This document shows, in pieces, positions 26,399 through 35,370 of a stretch of 64,000 nucleotides of DNA. The notes beneath the pieces were generated by a model. That model had not been told where the DNA came from. It searched no databases and saw nothing but the letters and a program-made list of their open reading frames with translations. The stretch covers positions 1 to 64,000 of the forward strand of contig JANQNQ010000014.1 in NCBI GenBank assembly GCA_028279515.1, written 5' to 3'. Source of the stretch: Flavobacteriaceae bacterium (lineage in GTDB: Bacteria > Bacteroidota > Bacteroidia > Flavobacteriales > Flavobacteriaceae). Position numbers and translations under genes: made by a program. Numbering within the stretch: position 1 is the stretch's first letter; the number at the start of each line of letters is the position of its first letter.

Positions 26399-27310
26399 AT
26401 GAAGAAAATTACATTCGTACTCGTTATTCTTTTTCTTTTCCAATGTTGTAAAGAAGAAAGTCGTATTGACAACAATAATGATAATACAGAACCAGATCAG
26501 ATTCAAAAATTGTCACCTATCCGACCAAATCTGAACATCAGTATTTTAATCGATCTCTCAGATAGAATCGATCCACAAAAATACCCAAATCCAACTATGG
26601 ATTATTACCAAAGAGATTTAGGATACATCAATTCAATAGCGAAGGCATATGAAACTCATCTTATCAACAAGAAGTTCATCAAAATCAATGATTGTATTCA
26701 ACTCTATCTTGACCCAGAACCAGCTGATAAATTGTTAAATTCCAAAGTAAGTTCTCTAAAGGTTAGTTTCACTAAGGACAACGCCACGAAGGAAGCCATT
26801 CTTTACACTTCTAACCTATATGACAGTATTTCCAAACAGATATATGAGTCGGCTATAAAGGACAACAAATTTGTAGGTAGTGATACATGGCGTTTTTTTA
26901 AAAGCAAGGTTAAAGACTACTGTATCAAAGAAGAGTTTAGAAACATACTGATCGTGCTGACCGATGGATATATGTATCATCAAAATACCGTTTACAAGGA
27001 CAAAAACAGGACTACATATTTAACACCACAATTAATACGCTCTTATCGATTAACTTCTTCAAGTTGGCTAGAAATGATGCAAGAACAAGATTTGGGATTT
27101 ATGCAGGCAAACGAAGGACTGAGTCAACTCGAGGTTTTAGTATTAGGCATAAACCCACATAACAATAGTCCTTTCGAAGAAGATATAATCAGGTCGTATT
27201 GGGTTGAGTGGTTAAAAAATATGGGAATCAATCGCGTAGAAATAAAAGGGGTTGATCTACCTTCAAACATGAATTCAATTATTAATGAATTCATTTGGAA
27301 TGAAAATTAG
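26399..27310 (+). CDS. von Willebrand factor A-like lipoprotein
   Basis: 303 residues. The signal ends in a lipobox (FLFQC, Cys16). The domain starts with NISILIDLSDRIDP, a MIDAS-like strand (Asp52-x-Ser54-Asp55; the second Ser of the usual DxSxS is missing), then has FRNILIVLTDGYMY, the typical ILTDG strand. It ends in a helical tail. vWA domains use such sites to bind metal and partner proteins. Being a lipoprotein, it should sit on the periplasmic side. Three bp after the coiled-coil membrane gene. Inference: extracytoplasmic arm of the TerB/membrane complex. Confidence 0.75.
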   Translation: MKKITFVLVILFLFQCCKEESRIDNNNDNTEPDQIQKLSPIRPNLNISILIDLSDRIDPQKYPNPTMDYYQRDLGYINSIAKAYETHLINKKFIKINDCIQLYLDPEPADKLLNSKVSSLKVSFTKDNATKEAILYTSNLYDSISKQIYESAIKDNKFVGSDTWRFFKSKVKDYCIKEEFRNILIVLTDGYMYHQNTVYKDKNRTTYLTPQLIRSYRLTSSSWLEMMQEQDLGFMQANEGLSQLEVLVLGINPHNNSPFEEDIIRSYWVEWLKNMGINRVEIKGVDLPSNMNSIINEFIWNEN

Positions 27311-27346
27311 CATGGGATTCCATTGCAGGAATTGAGTCCAACAAAA

Positions 27347-27670
27347 ATGAAAAAAGAGCAATTGAAAACGACCATTTTTATACTGGCCATAACCTTGTCA
27401 TTTTTTCTAGGCAGGGAGTCTAAAACTGCAATTGCTGATACAGAGGTACCAAGAACAATTCAGTTAGGTCCTCCAGAAATTCAATCTTTTAACAACTATA
27501 TTCCCTTACAATTAAATGACACTACCAAAGTATATCGTTGCGGTCAAAGTAAAATTTACCACCCTTCCTTAAGTCATGGTTCTTTTAAGCGATGTAAATC
27601 TAAAGTATACATTCTGACAGTTAAAACAGCAAACGAGCTGGGCATGAGGCACTGTAAATGTAGTGGCTAG
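27347..27670 (+). CDS. Small Cys/His protein with membrane anchor
   Basis: 107 residues from ATG 27347 (an upstream in-frame ATG at 27323 gives only a short polar extension). An N-terminal hydrophobic segment (TIFILAITLSFFLG) is followed by a domain with YRCGQSKIYHPSLSHG, FKRCKSKVYILT and MRHCKC. The C...YH...C...C-x-C arrangement is that of a small zinc-binding module found in many exported or phage-linked proteins. It follows the vWA gene by 36 bp and probably ends the transcript. Function unknown. Confidence 0.65.
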   Translation: MKKEQLKTTIFILAITLSFFLGRESKTAIADTEVPRTIQLGPPEIQSFNNYIPLQLNDTTKVYRCGQSKIYHPSLSHGSFKRCKSKVYILTVKTANELGMRHCKCSG

Positions 27671-27821
27671 AATAAGATTCGAGACTTTCTCAAACGCAAG
27701 AAATTTACAGGGTAAAGTCATCCCCAAAAAAGCTATCTAAAAATCACCATTTACGCTATTGTTTGGTGTTGATACGCTTTGTTACTTTGTAATCAAACCA
27801 TCATCTTATCCATAATTTACT

Positions 27822-28583
27822 ATGAGAATTCTTACCCTAGCCTTCTTTTTAATGGCAACCATAGCAACCGCACAAACAAAAGACGAAAAGACCTCAACAA
27901 TTCAAGAGTATCTTTCTTTAGACGATATTCAAATGGAAAAAGTGGTCGCCAACGATTCTATTGTAGCTATACTTTTCAAGGCTACAAAGGACTCAGTGAA
28001 CCAAAAGAATCTCAAAACCATATTTACTCATTGGGCAAAAAATAAAGACACAGCTAAAGACTTAGCAGACCTTGTAGAGTTGGCCAATATGAAAGGCTCT
28101 ATCACCTTTGACAAGGAAGAAATGAAAGACCTGTTACTACCAAGCTTCGATACTTTAGAAGAAATCAACTTCTATTCGGAATCGTTGAAGAGAATGTTGT
28201 TTCAAAACATTAGTGTCGAAGTTAACAATAAGCCTGTAAATGCCAATGTAGAGGTTGAAAACTCCAACGGAGAAAAGATAGAACAGACTAAGCCTGCACC
28301 ATTTAGCGAAATCGGCACCTGGACCTATGTTAGCAGACCTAACGACAAGGTGGAATTTAAAATAGATGGCACGGGAAGTTTTACAGCCGATAACGAGGTC
28401 AAAACTTTTAAGTACGAAATAACTAGAGAGCTATGCATCGAAAAAGAGGGATTAGGTGAACCAATCATTCTTAGCATTTCCTTTGATGACGGGAAAACAG
28501 GCTGTTATGCTTTGGTAGTTGCGCTACCCGATGCCTTCTGCTTTATGGACCTTTCTAATAACAAAATGCACGTGCTTCGATAA
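27822..28583 (+). CDS. Secreted hypothetical protein
   Basis: 253 residues with a signal peptide (MRILTLAFFLMATIATAQ). The middle is helical and charged (YLSLDDIQMEKVVANDSI). The C-terminal half has GTWTYVSRPNDKVEFKIDGT and CYALVVALPDAFCFMDLS, a beta-rich lipocalin-like pattern. No family recognised. It stands alone between two intergenic gaps of about 150 and 250 bp, and its regulation is not visible. Confidence 0.6.
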   Translation: MRILTLAFFLMATIATAQTKDEKTSTIQEYLSLDDIQMEKVVANDSIVAILFKATKDSVNQKNLKTIFTHWAKNKDTAKDLADLVELANMKGSITFDKEEMKDLLLPSFDTLEEINFYSESLKRMLFQNISVEVNNKPVNANVEVENSNGEKIEQTKPAPFSEIGTWTYVSRPNDKVEFKIDGTGSFTADNEVKTFKYEITRELCIEKEGLGEPIILSISFDDGKTGCYALVVALPDAFCFMDLSNNKMHVLR

Positions 28584-28610
28584 ACGCATGACTTGTTCCA
28601 TTTTTGTTGG

Positions 28611-28627
28611 ACTTGCCTGCGGCGAGT
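28611..28627. repeat. Short hairpin repeat, copy 1
   Basis: ACTTGCCTGCGGCGAGTTC is close to the longer palindromic element at 30083-30106. ACTTGCC pairs with GGCGAGT with one G-T pair. Confidence 0.5.
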
Positions 28628-28834
28628 TCAACCTCAAAACTCGTTACAATCCAAAAAATAATTCCTTGCCTTGGTCAAAATGACCTGGATCGTTTCTACG
28701 AGAAGGAACAAATCAAAGTACAAATACTCCTATAACTCACCAGAATTACCATTTCGCTAAAGAAAAGGGGGACTTCCCTAATTTATGGTTTCAATATTGA
28801 TGTCCTCATTAGTACTTTCGAGTAAAACAATATC

Positions 28835-29947
28835 ATGAAAACCACCATACTTTTAAGCTTGTTCTTGATGCTAACAGGATGCCAAGAGAAGTCCACAAAA
28901 ACAGAAATAGCCGAAAACACATCCCAAGAAATGCTTGTTGTAGACGGGATTACCATTAGCGACCCAATAAAGGAACAAAACCTAAGCCTCTTTATTCTTT
29001 CAGGAAAGGAAAATGTGGAAGGCAATCGTTATGAAACCTTATCTGAAGCCATGAAAGCTAAAAAGGTAACAGTCAAAGAAACGGGTTCTGTAAATCAGCT
29101 TTCAATCGATAATAATAGCGCTGACTATGTCTTTATTCATTCAGGAGATATTGTAAAAGGAGGAAAGCAAGACCGAACCATTAGTTATGATGTTATTATC
29201 CCCCCGAGAACAAAGAACATTCCTCTTGAGAGTTTTTGTGTAGAACAAGGCCGATGGCAGCAACGATCAGACGAAAATGTCAGCTCGTTTAGTGCAAACA
29301 CAAAAATGCTGTCTTCCAGAGATCTAAAGTTGGCAGCGAGGCATGAAAAAAACCAAGGAAAAGTATGGAGTAAGGTTACGGAGCAAAAAACATATTTGAA
29401 TCAAAAATTATCTACAAAAACTGGATATGCAGTAGATGTTGCCGACAATGAATCTGATAGTAGCTTACAGCTCGCTTTAGAGAGTGAAGAACTCAAAAAA
29501 AGTAAAGATTCCATCTTCGAAAAATTGAAAACATTGATCAAAACACCTGATGCCATTGGCTATGCGTATGCCATAAACGGCGAGATCTATGGTGTTGAAG
29601 TCTATAACAACAAGCAACTTTTTGGCGATCTATGGGATAAACTCTTAGAATCTGTAATTATAGAGGCCATTAGTAAAGACGGGGAAAAGATCACGTCTGA
29701 GGTAACAAAAAAAGACGTTATGGCGTATATGAATGCCGTAAAAAATAGTGACAAAGCAACGGCCAAAAAGCTCAATAAGATGACAAACTTTATAACCGCG
29801 CAGAATACCAATGGAAACATCGTTTTTTCAACCGAAGATTTGGAAAAGCAAAAATGGATTCATAAAAGTTATATGAAAGTCGATACAACTGCTCAATCAA
29901 AAATTGAAAATCAATCTCAGAATTATCGGTTGAATAGCGAAAATTAA
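28835..29947 (+). CDS. ARPP-1/DUF6569-like lipoprotein
   Basis: 370 residues. The signal ends in the lipobox MLTGC (Cys16). Signature stretches of the ARPP-1 family (DUF6569) are visible: NLSLFILSGK, YETLSEAMKAKKVTVKETG, FIHSGDIVKGGKQDRTIS, SFCVEQGRW and LAARHEKNQGKVW. The family forms a compact alpha/beta domain of unknown activity, often found near exported proteins. Flanked on both sides by repeat-containing intergenic DNA and probably monocistronic. Confidence 0.8.
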   Translation: MKTTILLSLFLMLTGCQEKSTKTEIAENTSQEMLVVDGITISDPIKEQNLSLFILSGKENVEGNRYETLSEAMKAKKVTVKETGSVNQLSIDNNSADYVFIHSGDIVKGGKQDRTISYDVIIPPRTKNIPLESFCVEQGRWQQRSDENVSSFSANTKMLSSRDLKLAARHEKNQGKVWSKVTEQKTYLNQKLSTKTGYAVDVADNESDSSLQLALESEELKKSKDSIFEKLKTLIKTPDAIGYAYAINGEIYGVEVYNNKQLFGDLWDKLLESVIIEAISKDGEKITSEVTKKDVMAYMNAVKNSDKATAKKLNKMTNFITAQNTNGNIVFSTEDLEKQKWIHKSYMKVDTTAQSKIENQSQNYRLNSEN

Positions 29948-29950
29948 TTA

Positions 29951-30013
29951 GGCGAGTCCCGCTTTTGAACTTACTACTACACAAAACTAATTCCTTCCCT
30001 TTCCAAGGGAAGG
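29951..30013. repeat. Hairpin half-copy and CCTTCCC hairpin
   Basis: GGCGAGTCCC (29951-29960) is identical to the right arm of the element at 30083-30106. Further on, CCTTCCCTT pairs with AAGGGAAGG (near 29993-30013). Confidence 0.5.
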
Positions 30014-30082
30014 TGGATTGCTGAACATAGTGAAGCAAGACGGAAGGGTTGACAACAGAAACCAAAGAAGAATCCACAAACA

Positions 30083-30106
30083 GGGACTTGCCTAGCGGCG
30101 AGTCCC
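30083..30106. repeat. Short hairpin repeat, copy 2
   Basis: GGGACTTGCC pairs with GGCGAGTCCC around TAGC, with one G-T pair: a 24-nt near-perfect palindrome. A related copy is at 28611-28627, and a right-arm copy at 29951-29960. Confidence 0.6.
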
Positions 30107-30131
30107 GAAACGTCATCTTGAAAAAAGACGC

Positions 30132-30158
30132 CAGTCATTGCATGACTGATTTTTTATT
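30132..30158 (+). terminator. Terminator-like hairpin
   Basis: CAGTCAT pairs with ATGACTG around a short loop, followed by a T-run. No plus-strand gene ends closely before it, so its use is uncertain. Confidence 0.5.
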
Positions 30159-30207
30159 TTCCGCTCATGCTCCAAAAAGTATACTTTTTTCGCATTCGCG
30201 AAAAACA

Positions 30208-30237
30208 AAAAAGCCAAGACGAATGTCTTGGCTTTTT
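30208..30237 (-). terminator. Bidirectional terminator after the tRNA genes
   Basis: AAAAAGCCAAGAC pairs perfectly with GTCTTGGCTTTTT around GAAT. It lies 6 bp beyond the 3' end of the minus-strand tRNA-Leu. Confidence 0.85.
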
Positions 30238-30242
30238 ATCTG

Positions 30243-30327
30243 TACTCGAGGCGGGACTTGAACCCGCACGGCCTTTCAGGCCATTGGATTTTAAGTCCAA
30301 CGTGTCTACCAATTCCACCACTCGAGC
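30243..30327 (-). tRNA. tRNA-Leu (TAA)
   Basis: On the minus strand the gene starts GCTCGAGTGGTGGAATTGGT, with anticodon loop CTTAAAA (anticodon TAA), a long variable arm of the leucine type and the T-loop GGTTCAAGTCC. The 7-bp acceptor stem closes with a G-T pair at the end. CCA is not encoded. 85 nt. Confidence 0.95.
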
Positions 30328-30372
30328 AACAAGGACTTATAAAAAAAGCTGATGCTTCATCAGCTCTCCTTG

Positions 30373-30445
30373 AGCGAAAAACGGGATTCGAACCCGCGAC
30401 CTCCACCTTGGCAAGGTGGCGCTCTACCAACTGAGCTATTTTCGC
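30373..30445 (-). tRNA. tRNA-Gly (GCC)
   Basis: On the minus strand the gene starts GCGAAAATAGCTCAGTTGGT, with anticodon loop TTGCCAA (GCC), a short variable loop and GGTTCGAATCCC T-arm. The acceptor stem GCGAAAA pairs with TTTTCGC; discriminator T; CCA not encoded. 73 nt. It is the upstream partner of tRNA-Leu in one minus-strand transcript. Confidence 0.95.
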
Positions 30446-30490
30446 AGCTATTTCAAAAAGAACGTTTCCTTTTATTCCCAGACCTACCTT

Positions 30491-30540
30491 CCAGCGCTTG
30501 ACCTTCGAAGCTAGCGGAACTCTAGCGTAGTAGGCTAGGG
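30491..30540. repeat. Dispersed intergenic repeat, copy A
   Basis: The strand opposite to plus contains CCTCCCTAGCCTACTACGC. The 13-mer TAGCCTACTACGC (GCGTAGTAGGCTA on plus, 30525-30537) recurs at 42480-42492, with partly similar flanks (GAAGG and AGCGCTGG-like parts). Confidence 0.55.
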
Positions 30541-30623
30541 AGGGCAAATTTAATACATTTCTAAAAATACCAAAGCATTTTCAATAAAAAAAGAAGCGAA
30601 AAACGTATTCCTCTGATTTACAA

Positions 30624-33239
30624 TCAGGCTTTCTTTTTCTTGCTTAACATGCGCTTGATCTCGTTCAGTTTCATCAAGGCTTCTACAGGGGTCAGCGTAT
30701 CAATATCGGTATGTAGGATCTCTTCTTTGATCTCTTCCAACAAAGGGTCATCCAGATTAAAGAAACTGAGCTGCATTTCTTGATCTCCCAACGTTTTCAC
30801 TTTATCAGTCAGCTCTTCGCTCGAATGTGATTTTTCAAGCTTCTTCAAGATCTTATTGGCACGGCGAATCACTTGCTGAGGCATTCCGGCCATCTTGGCC
30901 ACATGAATACCAAAACTGTGCTCGCTTCCACCTTCTACCAGCTTACGTAAGAACAATACATTGTCTTTTAACTCCTTTACCGACACATTAAAATTCTTGA
31001 TTCGTTTAAACGTTTCGGTCATTTCGTTCAACTCATGGTAGTGGGTTGCAAACAGCGTCTTCGGTCTTGCCGGATGCTCATGCAAATATTCTGAAATGGC
31101 CCAAGCAATGGAGATTCCGTCGTAGGTACTGGTACCTCGTCCAATCTCATCGAGCAGTACCAAACTGCGGTCTGAAATATTGTTCAGGATCGAAGCCGTT
31201 TCGTTCATTTCGACCATAAAGGTAGATTCGCCCATCGAAATGTTATCGCTGGCCCCTACTCTCGTAAAGATCTTATCGACGAGTCCGATGCGGGCAGCAT
31301 CTGCTGGAACAAAGCTTCCCATCTGTGCCAACAACACGATCAAGGCGGTCTGACGCAAAATCGCCGATTTACCCGACATATTGGGTCCAGTGATCATGAT
31401 GATCTGCTGAGCTTCGCGGTCCAAAAAGGTATCGTTGGTAATATACGGTTCCCCGATCGGCAATTGCTTTTCGATCACAGGATGACGTCCGTTTTTGATG
31501 TCCAATTCGTGCGAATCATCAATCGTTGGATACATATAGTTGTTCTCTTTGGCCAACTGGGTAAATCCGCAGAGGCAATCCATTTGTGCCACCAAAGCGG
31601 CGTTTTGCTGTACGGGTTTGATGTACTGATTCATCCAGACCACCAACTGCCCGAACAATTGCTGTTCGAGCGCCATGATTTTTTCTTCGGCGCCTAAGAT
31701 CTTCGCTTCGTATTCTTTGAGTTCTTCGGTGATATAGCGCTCAGCGTTCACCAAGGTTTGCTTACGGATCCATTCTTCGGGCACTTTGTCGCGATGCGTA
31801 TTTCGCACTTCGATATAGTAGCCAAACACATTGTTGCTTGCTATTTTTAAGGACGGAATGCCCGTGCGTTCACTTTCGCGGGCAAGCATCTGATCCAAAT
31901 AATCTTTTCCAGAGAAGGCAATGTCACGCAGCTCATCCAATTCGGAAGAAAAACCAGGTGCAATGGTACTTCCCTTTAAAATATTGACAGGCGCTTCTTC
32001 ATTGATCGTTTCCTTGATCTTGCTGCGTAGCAACTCGCAATCTTGCAGACGATCGCCGATGACCTTTAGCGCTTCGTTTTCGCAGTTCGAAGCAATCGAT
32101 TTGATCGGCACGATGGCTTCCAACGAGTTCTTCAGTTGAATCACTTCACGCGGATTCACCTTCCCCGTGGCCACCTTTGATATCAGGCGTTCGATATCGC
32201 CGATCTGTTTGATCTGCTGCTGGATCCTGGTCAGAGTTTCTTCCGCAGAAAACAAATGATCCACCACATCGTGGCGTTGTTTTATCTTTTCTACGTTTTT
32301 AAGCGGAAGCGCCAGCCATCGCTTCAACAATCGTCCACCCATAGGAGAGATCGTCTTGTCAATGACATCCAAAAGCGTCACCGCATTGACGGAAGTTGAA
32401 TGGTACAACTCCAGATTCCGAATCGTAAAGCGGTCCATCCACACATAATCATCTTCGGCAATACGATTGATAGAAGTGATATGCTCCAACTTCTTGTGTT
32501 GGGTTTCCGATAGGTAATACAAGACCGCGCCCGAAGCAATGATGCCTTCGGACAAATGGTCGATGCCAAATCCTTTTAACGAATTTGTATTGAAATGTCC
32601 TGTGAGCGTTTCGTTCGAATAGTCTTCCTGAAACACCCAATCGTCAAGATAAAAGGTATGATGGTCCTTGCCAAAGTCGTTGGCAAAATCCAACTTCTTC
32701 TGCTTGGTGACCAACACCTCGCTCGGACTAAAATTCTGTAGTAATTTATCGATATACTCCACATCACCTTGAGCCGTTAAAAACTCTCCCGTTGAGACAT
32801 CTAAAAAGGACACCCCCAAAAGCTTCTTTCCATAGTGTACGGCGCATAAAAAGTTGTTGGTCTTGGCGTGCAATACCTCATCATTAAGCGCTACTCCGGG
32901 AGTCACCAATTCAGTAACACCGCGCTTTACAATGGTCTTGGTCTGCTTGGGATCTTCGAGCTGATCGCAGATGGCGACGCGCTCTCCGGCCTTGACCAAT
33001 TTGGGTAAGTACGTGTTTAACGAATGATGCGGAAATCCGGCCAACTCGGTCTTGTCGCCCCCATTGTTTCGATGGGTTTGCACAATGCCCAAGATCTTGG
33101 CTGCCTTGACAGCATCGTCACCAAAGGTCTCGTAAAAGTCTCCAACTCGAAACAGCAACATAGCATCAGGGTACTTGGCCTTGATTTGGTTGTACTGCTT
33201 CATTAACGGGGTTTCCTTTTTGGCCTTGGTTGCTGCCAC
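30624..33239 (-). CDS. mutS: DNA mismatch repair protein MutS
   Basis: 871 residues, the usual length. It starts directly after [11 protein letters not shown] with the mismatch-binding domain ([11 protein letters not shown], the F-x-E motif), then the connector, lever and clamp domains, and the ATPase with Walker [17 protein letters not shown], the STFMVEMNE loop and Walker [17 protein letters not shown], followed by the THYHELNEM motif. It recognises base mismatches and small loops and recruits MutL. It is the first annotated protein after the tRNAs; no MutL gene is in the window. Nothing unusual in the catalytic motifs. Confidence 0.97.
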   Translation of the reverse strand: MAATKAKKETPLMKQYNQIKAKYPDAMLLFRVGDFYETFGDDAVKAAKILGIVQTHRNNGGDKTELAGFPHHSLNTYLPKLVKAGERVAICDQLEDPKQTKTIVKRGVTELVTPGVALNDEVLHAKTNNFLCAVHYGKKLLGVSFLDVSTGEFLTAQGDVEYIDKLLQNFSPSEVLVTKQKKLDFANDFGKDHHTFYLDDWVFQEDYSNETLTGHFNTNSLKGFGIDHLSEGIIASGAVLYYLSETQHKKLEHITSINRIAEDDYVWMDRFTIRNLELYHSTSVNAVTLLDVIDKTISPMGGRLLKRWLALPLKNVEKIKQRHDVVDHLFSAEETLTRIQQQIKQIGDIERLISKVATGKVNPREVIQLKNSLEAIVPIKSIASNCENEALKVIGDRLQDCELLRSKIKETINEEAPVNILKGSTIAPGFSSELDELRDIAFSGKDYLDQMLARESERTGIPSLKIASNNVFGYYIEVRNTHRDKVPEEWIRKQTLVNAERYITEELKEYEAKILGAEEKIMALEQQLFGQLVVWMNQYIKPVQQNAALVAQMDCLCGFTQLAKENNYMYPTIDDSHELDIKNGRHPVIEKQLPIGEPYITNDTFLDREAQQIIMITGPNMSGKSAILRQTALIVLLAQMGSFVPADAARIGLVDKIFTRVGASDNISMGESTFMVEMNETASILNNISDRSLVLLDEIGRGTSTYDGISIAWAISEYLHEHPARPKTLFATHYHELNEMTETFKRIKNFNVSVKELKDNVLFLRKLVEGGSEHSFGIHVAKMAGMPQQVIRRANKILKKLEKSHSSEELTDKVKTLGDQEMQLSFFNLDDPLLEEIKEEILHTDIDTLTPVEALMKLNEIKRMLSKKKKA

Positions 33240-33366
33240 TATCCTTGATTTTAGAGTGAACTGCGAATGTAGCTATATTTTCATTTTTTCAGAAAAAAGC
33301 GAAGCCTTAGTTATTCAAATTTATGCACATTTGGTCGCAGTCGTAATCAATAAGCAGAAACGCGTG

Positions 33367-33978
33367 TTAAAAACGCCTCGCAATGCGTGCTACTAGGCCT
33401 TGTAAGGCCATTACAATGAAGGTAACGACAAATGCACTGACCAGCGTAATCAGAATGGCAAAGATGAAGGTTTTAACACCGCTCCAAAAGGAAGGTTCTT
33501 CAAAAGCATATTTAAAAGAAAGTATGAGCCCGGCAAGGGCTGCCAACATTCCGGTATTCACCGAAAGATTACTATCTACGTCAGCATGTTTTACCGCTGC
33601 GGGTAGCATGGCACGTTGCCCGAAAAGGTCTTCTACTTGATAGAAATCGGGTTTGGATTCTGTACTTGGCGCCGTGATAAAAAGCAAGTCGCCTTTCATC
33701 AAGGGCTGCCTGTCTTCATTTTCCATATCTTCCGTCGGAAACATAAATCCATCTTCGATCTCTACCGAGACCAGTTTCCAAAGAAAAAGTGTCTCCCATA
33801 ACACATATCCAGTTTTTCCATCGGGTTGTGACACGAGATACCAACGTTTCCCGTTTCGTACCTTGTCCTTTCCGACGAAGAGTTTTTCGTCTTTAGACAA
33901 TTCGCTAAACCAGCGCCCTTTTTCATTCGGCTCTTTATATATTTTGGTGTCCTTTATAACGACCGCTTTCCGTTGCAT
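33367..33978 (-). CDS. SH3-like domain membrane protein, paralog 1
   Basis: 203 residues from ATG 33978, chosen because MQRKAVVIKDTKIYKEP aligns with the start of its neighbour (MKKATVLKKTKVYS); an earlier ATG at 34005 overlaps the neighbour by 4 bp. The N-terminal bacterial SH3-like domain contains WYLVSQPDGKTGYVLWETLF. A middle domain follows, then a hydrophobic part with about two membrane helices (NTGMLAALAGLILSF; FIFAILITLVSAFVVTFIVM). Arose by tandem duplication with the gene at 34002. Function unknown; such SH3 modules often bind peptidoglycan. Confidence 0.75.
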   Translation of the reverse strand: MQRKAVVIKDTKIYKEPNEKGRWFSELSKDEKLFVGKDKVRNGKRWYLVSQPDGKTGYVLWETLFLWKLVSVEIEDGFMFPTEDMENEDRQPLMKGDLLFITAPSTESKPDFYQVEDLFGQRAMLPAAVKHADVDSNLSVNTGMLAALAGLILSFKYAFEEPSFWSGVKTFIFAILITLVSAFVVTFIVMALQGLVARIARRF

Positions 33979-34001
33979 TACTGATCTTTTTTGGGGATTT
34001 A

Positions 34002-34607
34002 TCAAATTCGAATACTGATGGCTCTAACAGTTCCTTGTATCATGGAGACAAACAACTGTGTCAGCACAAGCAATATAATTACTGGAATCATTAATAGTAA
34101 AATGACCAAAGGCCCAAAAACGATGAACCCTGCTCCGATCATGGCCACCAAAGCAATCGCTATGAATGCGATTAACAGCACCCACGTAAGCACAACCATC
34201 CAACCGTCCTTAACTTCGTCGGTCTTGGTAGCCTCTGGCATATCGCCGATGCGCCCTTTGCGGTCCTTTACGGTTACCATATCTGGTTTAGACCCATGAG
34301 GTGATATGATGTGCACCTTATCTTTCTTCATAAGTGGTATTTCAACATATCCCCCATCTTCTCCTTTCAAAATGAATGAGGTTTCTTCTTGGTCGATCTT
34401 GACCAACGTCCAAATATGGATGTAGTTAGACAGTACATAACCAGCGGTACCATCTTCGAGTTTGGTCTCGTACCAATTGAGGTACCCGCGGCGCTTTTCT
34501 TTGCGCACTTCAATCTCTTCATTGGCCTGCAATACCTTTAGTGTATCTGAGTGTACATCTCGCTTGCTATATACCTTGGTTTTTTTAAGAACTGTTGCCT
34601 TCTTCAT
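34002..34607 (-). CDS. SH3-like domain membrane protein, paralog 2
   Basis: 201 residues from ATG 34607; the open frame extends to 35018 but overlaps the methyltransferase gene at 34825 on the other strand, so I reject the longer start. The domain order matches paralog 1: an SH3-like part (WYETKLEDGTAGYVLSNYIH), a middle part with IPLMKKDKVHIISPHGSKPD, and two to three membrane helices (MVVLTWVLLIAFIAIALVAM and a following run). It ends 24 bp before the start of paralog 1, so the two form a transcription unit. Confidence 0.75.
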   Translation of the reverse strand: MKKATVLKKTKVYSKRDVHSDTLKVLQANEEIEVRKEKRRGYLNWYETKLEDGTAGYVLSNYIHIWTLVKIDQEETSFILKGEDGGYVEIPLMKKDKVHIISPHGSKPDMVTVKDRKGRIGDMPEATKTDEVKDGWMVVLTWVLLIAFIAIALVAMIGAGFIVFGPLVILLLMIPVIILLVLTQLFVSMIQGTVRAISIRI

Positions 34608-34824
34608 ACGGGAATTATTGGGGCTATTTACGTTGCCTAAAATAGGAATTCTATTACAAAAAGCAAGGTGTTGCGCAATACCAAATCGTAACCTGTTAAG
34701 AATCAAAAAGCTACAAGCGTCAATCACTATCTGACACCCACTGAACTCAAAGGTTCTCAATAATCCATGAATTTGAAAGTCAATTCGCAGCTTCTTCCTA
34801 TTTTTGTCGATGCAATAGATAGCA

Positions 34825-35370
34825 ATGAGAAAACTAAAGAACAGCGAATTAAAACGATTGGATGTCGAAGGCTTTAAACAAGCCCAAAAGACACCCTTGG
34901 TCGTCATACTCGACAACATACGCAGCCTTAACAACATCGGTTCGGTGTTTAGAACAAGCGATGCCTTTTTGATCGAAAAGATTTTTCTCTGCGGAATCAC
35001 CGCCACTCCGCCACACAAGGATATTCACAAGACCGCGCTGGGCGCTACCGATACGGTGCAATGGGAACATCACAAAGACACCCTAACCTTGGTGGAAGCG
35101 CTAAAGGAAGAGGGTTACACCATCCTCTCGATCGAACAAGCCGAAGGTGCCACCATGTTGAATAACTTTAGCACTTCGGCCAATCAAAAATATGCGGTGG
35201 TCTTTGGCAATGAAGTGAAAGGGGTTTCCCAAGAAGTGGTTTCGGCCAGCGATGTGGTCGTCGAGATTCCTCAGTTTGGGACCAAACATTCGTTAAACAT
35301 TTCGGTAAGTGCGGGAGTGGTGTTGTGGGATTTATTTTGCAAGTTGGGCAGCAATGGTTCAGCCTTGTAG
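34825..35370 (+). CDS. TrmH/SpoU-family RNA methyltransferase
   Basis: 181 residues. The SpoU signatures are LDNIRSLNNIGSVFRTSDAF (motif 1), KYAVVFGNEVKGVSQEVV (motif 2) and IPQFGTKHSLNISVSAGVVL (motif 3). These make a knotted SPOUT methyltransferase that adds a ribose 2'-O-methyl group to tRNA or rRNA using S-adenosylmethionine. The length fits the compact forms that lack an extra N-terminal RNA-binding domain. The exact target nucleotide cannot be read. It converges on the FolK-kinase gene, with a 12-bp overlap of the two 3' ends. Confidence 0.9.
   Translation: MRKLKNSELKRLDVEGFKQAQKTPLVVILDNIRSLNNIGSVFRTSDAFLIEKIFLCGITATPPHKDIHKTALGATDTVQWEHHKDTLTLVEALKEEGYTILSIEQAEGATMLNNFSTSANQKYAVVFGNEVKGVSQEVVSASDVVVEIPQFGTKHSLNISVSAGVVLWDLFCKLGSNGSAL

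Noticed and set aside
30236-30547. Minus-strand protein ORF over the tRNA genes
   Set aside because: The region is occupied by two tRNA genes with full cloverleaf signatures.
34608-35018. Longer N-terminus of SH3 membrane paralog 2
   Set aside because: It overlaps the methyltransferase gene and its predicted residues lack similarity to paralog 1.
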